Origin: Phytohabitans flavus
GTDB lineage: Bacteria; Actinomycetota; Actinomycetes; Mycobacteriales; Micromonosporaceae
DNA: 64,000 bases
Assembly (NCBI RefSeq): GCF_011764545.1
Contig: NZ_AP022870.1
Span: 3,084,001 to 3,148,000 of the forward strand
Direction: 5' to 3'
Shown: piece by piece, positions 59,945 to 64,000 of the stretch
Layout: each line of letters opens with the position of its first letter
Numbering within the stretch: position 1 is the first letter of the stretch
Position numbers and translations under genes: made by a program
The notes under the pieces: generated by a model
Told to the model about the DNA's origin: nothing
The model's database searches: none
Seen by the model: the letters and a program-made list of their open reading frames with translations, nothing else

Positions 59945-60005
59945 GCGCGGAGGGTGAGGCCGCGGGAGCGACGGTCCGGACCACCGCGGACATCGCGGTA
60001 GCTCG
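59945..60005 (+). repeat. 61-bp dispersed repeat, copy C
   Basis: Plus-strand copy ending GCGGTAGCTCG, mirror-placed to copy B so that both present GAGCTACCGCGA at the outer edges, like terminal inverted repeats. Outer flanks AGATCT and GGATCT extend the symmetry slightly. It differs from copy A at about six positions. Confidence 0.88.
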
Positions 60006-60076
60006 GATCTCTGTCCTATGTGGTGGGTTGCCGGGCGCCTTCGGTGGTGGGCACGGGGAGGGCCAGAGTCGCGGCG

Positions 60077-61383
60077 TCATGGCGCGGTTCGTGCGTCGGC
60101 GATCCGCACCAGGCGGGGTACGGCCGAGAAGCCGACCCACAGCGTCGCGGTCGCGATCCCGATGGCGCCGGCCGCCATGGCGGCCCATGCCCCGGCGTGG
60201 CTGGCCACCACGCCGCCGACCGCGGCGCCCACCGGCATGGCGCCCCACGAGATGAGCCTGTACGCGGCGTTGACCCGGCCCCGCAACCGCTCCGGCACGG
60301 CCGTCTGCCGCAGGCTGACCGCGTGCACGTTGGCGATGCCGATGCCGATGCCCATCACGACGAAGACGGCGCACAGCAGCGCCAGCGCCGCAGCGCCGGC
60401 GTGCCCCAGCAGCAGGACCCCGACCGGTGCCGTGTTGCCCAGGATCAGCGTGACGAGCAGGACCCGCCCGTAGCCGAACCGCCCAGCGACCCGCGAGCCG
60501 AACCACGCGCCGATGAACGAGCCGACCCCACCGGCGGTGAACACGAGTCCGATCGTCGCGGCGCCCATGCCGAGGCCGCGCACGGCATAGAGCATCAGAC
60601 CGAGAATGAACATCTCGTTGAACAGGTTGAACGTGGTCGCCTCACCCAGCAGCGCGCGCACATAGCGGTTGCCCAACGCCACGCGCAGCCCCGCCACGGT
60701 CTCCCGCCATCGCCCACCCGCCGGTACCGGCTGGATCTCGGCGTCGTCGGCTCGCGCTGCCTGCTCGATGCGGATCCGGCGCAGGCTGAGCGCCGAGATG
60801 AGGAAGGCGACCGCGTTGACCGCCACCGCCACCGGCGCCGTGGCCGCCTGGACGATCAGCCCGGCCATGCCGCGTCCGCCGATCTCGTTGGCGGACTGGG
60901 TGGCGGCGATCTTGCCGTTCGCGTCGACGAGCTGATCGGTGCGCACCAGGCTGGGCAGGAACGCGAAGTCGGCGATCTGGTAGAGGACGGTAAGGATCCC
61001 TGCCGCGAAGACGACGACGTAAAGCCATTCGACCCGGGCGACACCGCACCAGACCCCGAGCGGGATGAGGGCGATCAGCGCGAATCGGCCGAGGTCGGCG
61101 CCCACCATGAACCGCAGGCGCCATCGGTGGTGCCGGTCGACGAGTACCCCAGCGGCAGCGTGGCCAGCAGGAACGGCAGGAACTGCGCGACCCTCAGCAG
61201 GCCGACCTCGGCGGCGCTCGCGGACAGCGTGACAAGGGCCAGCAGCGGCAGGGCCAGCTCGGCGACCTCCGAGCCGAACGACGACACGGCGGAACCGAGC
61301 CACAGCCGCCGGAAGTCGCGGTTGGACCACGCGGTATCCGTCCTCGGCTGAGCGACAGCCTCCGTAACCTGTGTCACGCTCAA
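60077..61383 (-). CDS. MFS transporter (enterobactin-exporter/MFS_3-like; apparent frameshift)
   Basis: About 435 residues after restoring one base at CCCC 61147-61150, where LLATLPLG continues VLVDRHHRWRLRFMVGADLG. The start is TTG 61383 or GTG 61377 (TQVTEAVAQP). RDFRRLWLGSAVSSFGSEVA is the typical opening; twelve hydrophobic segments follow, with PERLRGRVNAAYRLISWGAM near the C-terminus. Family members export drugs or siderophores. Divergent from the CGNR gene with a perfect 17-bp palindrome at the start. Confidence 0.87.
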
Positions 61384-61384
61384 G

Positions 61385-61401
61385 GAGGTTACGGTAACCT
61401 C
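61385..61401. promoter_or_regulatory. perfect 8-1-8 palindrome between divergent MFS and CGNR genes
   Basis: GAGGTTAC-G-GTAACCTC lies two bases from the MFS start and 32 bp from the CGNR start. A partial extra half-site (GTAACCT, 61366-61372) precedes it. It is a strong candidate operator for control of the exporter, and the adjacent CGNR protein is the natural candidate binder. Confidence 0.65.
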
Positions 61402-61432
61402 GCTGACCGCTCAAGACGGTTATGCTCGGCGG

Positions 61433-61987
61433 GTGGCAGCGTCGAGTTCGAGTGCCCCCGGGCGTCTGGAGACGGTTCGCCGGTTCGTCAACACCCGCGA
61501 CATCGAGGCGGGCACCGACGCGACCGCGACCCCTCCCGACCTGTCCAGGTGGCTGCGGGAGGCCGAGCTTCTCGACGCGCGCACCGAGGTCACGGCAGCT
61601 CAGGTGCGGCAGGCCAGCACCCTGCGGGAGGCGCTGCGCGAGGCCCTCGTCGCCAACCATTCGGGCGGCCCGATACCGCCGGACACCATCGCGGTCCTCA
61701 ACCAGGTCGCCGCGCGGGCGCAGGTCACGCTATCGATCACGGCGGACCTGGGATGGGTTGCCCGACCGCGGGCAGGCGGCGTCGAGGGCGCGCTCGGTAC
61801 GCTCGTCACGATCGTCGCCGATGCCATGACGGACGCGACCTGGGCACGACTGAAGATCTGCATAAACGACACCTGCCGCTGGGCGTTCTACGATCACTCG
61901 CGCGCGCGATCCGGCAAGTGGTGCTCGATGCGGGTGTGCGGCAATCGGGCCAAACAGCAGACCTGGCGCGCCCGCCGGGAGCCCTAG
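61433..61987 (+). CDS. CGNR zinc-finger protein (ABATE domain)
   Basis: 184 residues. The N-terminal ABATE-type helical domain begins near ETVRRFVNTRDIEAGTDATA. The C-terminal zinc finger is ICINDTCRWAFYDHSRARSG then KWCSMRVCGNRAKQQTWRAR, with two CxxxxC-type pairs and the CGNR motif. These are presumed stress-responsive DNA-binding regulators. Divergent from the MFS exporter with a palindrome between, so probable local regulator of the exporter. ATG or GTG start at 61433. Confidence 0.87.
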   Translation: MAASSSSAPGRLETVRRFVNTRDIEAGTDATATPPDLSRWLREAELLDARTEVTAAQVRQASTLREALREALVANHSGGPIPPDTIAVLNQVAARAQVTLSITADLGWVARPRAGGVEGALGTLVTIVADAMTDATWARLKICINDTCRWAFYDHSRARSGKWCSMRVCGNRAKQQTWRARREP

Positions 61988-62019
61988 CCAGGAGGCAGGG
62001 TCCAGGCAAGACTGTACGG

Positions 62020-62526
62020 GTGGATGCTGCCGACCTGCGCGCGCTCCAGGCGCCCTTGAAAGAGAAGTACCGCACGGACCCCGACACGGCGGTGACGCCG
62101 CTGCACGCCAGCGGCGACTTCTCCGCCGACGGCATCACCGCCGTCGTTACGAGCTGGGCCGGTCCGGTGCGGGCCGGGCTGCACCCCGCGACCGGCGGTG
62201 ACGGCTCGGACTCCTGCTCGGGCGACATGCTTCTCCAAGCGGTGCTCGCCTGCGCGGGCGTGACGATGCGCAGCGTCGCCACGGTGATGGACATCGAGAT
62301 CCGGAGCGCCGCACTGCGCGCGGACGCGATGTTCGACGCCCGCGGCACGCTCGGCGTCTCCCGCGAAACACCGGTCGGCATCCAACAACTCGTCATCACC
62401 GCCGAGCTCGACACCGACGCCGACGACACCACATTGGCCAAGCTCGGCCAGCTCACCGAGCGCTACTGCGTCGTGGGCCAGAGCCTGGCCGAGCCGCCGC
62501 GGTTCGTCGTCCGCCGAGCCGCCTAG
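62020..62526 (+). CDS. OsmC family protein
   Basis: 168 residues from GTG 62020; AGGAGG at 61990-61995 is farther upstream than usual, so the start is not certain. GGDGSDSCSGDMLLQAVLACAGVTM carries the first redox Cys, CAGVTMRSVATVMDIEI the second, matching the OsmC/Ohr peroxidase arrangement. GIQQLVITAELDTDADDTTL and ERYCVVGQSLAEPPRF complete the fold. Thiol-dependent organic peroxide detoxification is the family role. Same strand as the CGNR gene, 32 bp apart, so possibly one transcript. Confidence 0.88.
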   Translation: MDAADLRALQAPLKEKYRTDPDTAVTPLHASGDFSADGITAVVTSWAGPVRAGLHPATGGDGSDSCSGDMLLQAVLACAGVTMRSVATVMDIEIRSAALRADAMFDARGTLGVSRETPVGIQQLVITAELDTDADDTTLAKLGQLTERYCVVGQSLAEPPRFVVRRAA

Positions 62527-62590
62527 CGAGCTTTGGAGTCGGGGTGGCCTCGGCGGCCTGTCGCGGATAAAGGTCCAAACCCAAGGAAAT

Positions 62591-62651
62591 TGAGCTACCG
62601 CGACGTTCGTCGTGGTCCAGACCGTCGCTCCCGCGGCCTCACCCTCCGCCG
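62591..62651 (-). repeat. 61-bp dispersed repeat, copy D
   Basis: Minus-strand copy downstream of the OsmC gene. The outer 25 bp and the central GCGGCCTCACCCTCCGC block are conserved; the middle (GTTCGTCGTGGTCCAGAC) diverges most. No partner copy or hairpin is seen on its right side, so it is a solo copy. The rest of 62527-62733 holds nothing recognisable. Confidence 0.82.
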
Positions 62652-62733
62652 TTGGGCAAGCTCACCCCCGGGTCGTGATAGGCCGACAGCGACCTTCGCT
62701 GCCGGGTCCGCGGGGTCGAGCGCTAGGCGGCGG

Positions 62734-63119
62734 TCAAAAGTTGAAGATGAAGCTGCGGAGAAATGCTCCCAGGCCGAGGTAGGCGTCTCGGCGGGTCTCT
62801 CGGAGCACTTGTAGGCGGGTGCGCTCGCGGACGTCGGAGCGCACGCCGTCCGGCCGGCTGCGGACGAGCCTCTCCATGGCGGCGGCCCGCACGAGCGCCG
62901 CGCCCACCGCGACGGCGGTCCCGCCGATCACCAAGTGGAGGCCCAGTCCGTCCGGGCGCACCAGCAGCACCACGACGCCGGTGGCGGCCACGAGCCATGC
63001 GATGTGGCAGGCCGGCGCGCTGAACGCCGCCCACCACCACGCCCGGCGCAGGCGCAGCTCGTCCAGCTCACGCTTGTTCAGCTCACGCTTGTTCAGTGCA
63101 TTCCGGTCCGCAGCCCCAT
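62734..63119 (-). CDS. small two-transmembrane protein (apparent frameshift at start)
   Basis: Adding one base at CCCC 63114-63117 joins ATG 63119 to a frame reading MGAADRNALNKREL, giving 128 residues; as written, only a GTG at 62991 opens the frame. Two membrane helices are visible (WWWAAFSAPACHIAWLV-AATGVVVLLV region and LVIGGTAVAVGAALV), followed by a charged tail ending LGAFLRSFIFNF. A 15-bp direct duplication repeats NKREL in frame. It resembles 2TM-domain proteins; function unknown. Confidence 0.55.
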
Positions 63120-63156
63120 AGGCCCACGGTATGTAGCTACCGCAACACGCTGCGGC

Positions 63157-64000
63157 TCAGCGGCTGGTCAGCACCCGCACGTCCCACTCCCCCAGCTCGA
63201 GTTCGCCGCTGATCGGTTCACCGGTCAACAGATCGACGGCGTCGAAGGGGACCGGCACGGTCGCTGCGCTCGCGGACCAGTTGTGGAGGAACCACGCCCG
63301 GCGCCCGTCCGCCAGCCCGGCGCTGGTGACGTGCACGGGATCGGTGGCGGGAAAGCCGGAAACCGGCGCCGGCGTGGCCCAGCGGGCGACCGCCTCCGCG
63401 AGGGCCGGAGAAGGCACCGTCCCCACGTACGTGATCCGGCCGGCTCCACAGGCGACAGTCGTCACCGCCGGCCAGCGCCCGTAGTGCGGATGGTCGTAGA
63501 CGGCCAGCGGCGTCGCGCCGGCGCAGCGCAGCCCCTCGACCCAGGCCCTCCCGGCCGCGTCCGGCGGCAGCGCGAGCGGCGACCCCTCGGCGGCCCGCAC
63601 GGGCAGTGCGGCGACGTTCGCGTACTCGTCGTAGGTCAGCCCCGCCGCCTCCGCGAGCCGTCCGGGCGCTGCCACGGCCCGGATCCGGCCGTCGCTGTCC
63701 GCGTAGCCCGTCCGCGGGCCGAGTACGAGATGCCCACCCGCCACCGCGTAGTCACGGAGCTTGTCGAGCGTGGCGTCGTCGGCGACGTACAGGCCGGCGG
63801 CCACCACGACGGGGTAGGCGCTCAGGTCGCCGCCGTGCACGAACCGTGCCTGCGCGCCCGCCGCCCACCAGCCACGGTAGGAGGCGGACGTGATCCGCTC
63901 GTAGGCGGCGCGGTCCGGCCCACCGTCCACTCCGGACAATGGTGGCGCGAACTCGAAGGCCCATTTGGACGGTAGCGAGTGGACGAACGCCACGTCGGCG
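63157..64000 (-). CDS. beta-galactosidase (GH42), C-terminal part, runs off the window
   Basis: The visible 280 residues are the C-terminal half of a GH42 enzyme: ALFHSLPSKWAFEF-type opening (seen as AFVHSLPSKWAFEFAPPL), the trimerisation/GATase-like domain (YPVVVAAGLYVADDATLDKL, AVAGGHLVLGPRTGYADSDG), and a beta-sandwich end (RRAWFLHNWSASAATVPVPF, LTGEPISGELELGEWDVRVL). The catalytic TIM barrel lies beyond position 64000. Probably hydrolyses beta-galactosides. An internal Met is near 63993, but the gene clearly continues upstream. Confidence 0.85.
   Translation of the reverse strand, partial: ADVAFVHSLPSKWAFEFAPPLSGVDGGPDRAAYERITSASYRGWWAAGAQARFVHGGDLSAYPVVVAAGLYVADDATLDKLRDYAVAGGHLVLGPRTGYADSDGRIRAVAAPGRLAEAAGLTYDEYANVAALPVRAAEGSPLALPPDAAGRAWVEGLRCAGATPLAVYDHPHYGRWPAVTTVACGAGRITYVGTVPSPALAEAVARWATPAPVSGFPATDPVHVTSAGLADGRRAWFLHNWSASAATVPVPFDAVDLLTGEPISGELELGEWDVRVLTSR

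Overview
The window is about 73% G+C by eye, with strong G/C preference at third codon positions, many GTG starts and many actinobacterial families (DUF574 methyltransferase, DUF222/HNH protein, LAL and SARP/BTAD-type regulators, an ECF42-like sigma factor, a class Ia RNR with NrdR boxes). This points to a filamentous actinomycete, most likely a Micromonosporaceae-type soil organism. The family assignment is inference; no rRNA or other marker is present. It reads as ordinary chromosome with short accessory patches, not as a phage, plasmid or biosynthetic cluster.

Left part (1-9206): a complete selenocysteine toolkit, selB-selA-tRNA(Sec) on the minus strand and selD on the plus strand. It is followed by a flavin monooxygenase, a nitroreductase, a YbdK-type carboxylate-amine ligase, an M20 peptidase and an AhpD-like protein. 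9179-16789: an FhuF-like Fe-S protein, a secreted protein with an internal repeat, a 993-residue MalT-like/BTAD regulator, a small P-loop kinase, a site-2 protease with CBS domains, a divergent HxlR/RidA pair, then a repeat-rich gap. 16790-28439: an operon of a short-chain dehydrogenase, two hydrolases and a LacI regulator; a rifampicin monooxygenase (rox) preceded by a rifamycin-associated palindrome; AraC and methyltransferase genes; a DHA2 efflux pump; a DGPF protein plus ECF42-like sigma factor. 28473-34817: an unknown membrane protein, gene remnants, and a coupled lipoprotein / NRAMP-like / two PRC-barrel operon carrying a 38-bp tandem triplication, then two divergent AraC paralogues. 34927-46275: a LAL regulator, an MBL protein, four consecutive alpha/beta hydrolases, a DUF222/HNH protein, more regulators and a methyltransferase. 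46347-59086: NrdR boxes and nrdAB, then meaB-mutB-mutA (methylmalonyl-CoA mutase and its chaperone), and a giant assimilatory nitrate reductase fused to its own flavoprotein reductase. 59087-64000: a truncated TetR, a palindromic repeat element, a divergent MFS/CGNR pair around a perfect palindrome, an OsmC protein, and a partial beta-galactosidase.

Fourteen otherwise well-conserved genes are interrupted by apparent single-base deletions. Most lie in runs of four or more G or C, and adding one base restores a full-length protein. I treat these as probable sequencing errors, so merged coordinates are given for the whole gene and typed CDS. Genes with internal or end deletions (a RibD-like reductase, a subtilase, a TetR, an AraC fragment) are typed pseudogene.

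The best candidates for undescribed biology are the dispersed 61-bp repeat and its hairpin (16521-16756, 59684-60005, 62591-62651), the 38-bp triplication at an operon junction, the NRAMP-like/PRC operon, and the palindrome between the CGNR regulator and its MFS neighbour.
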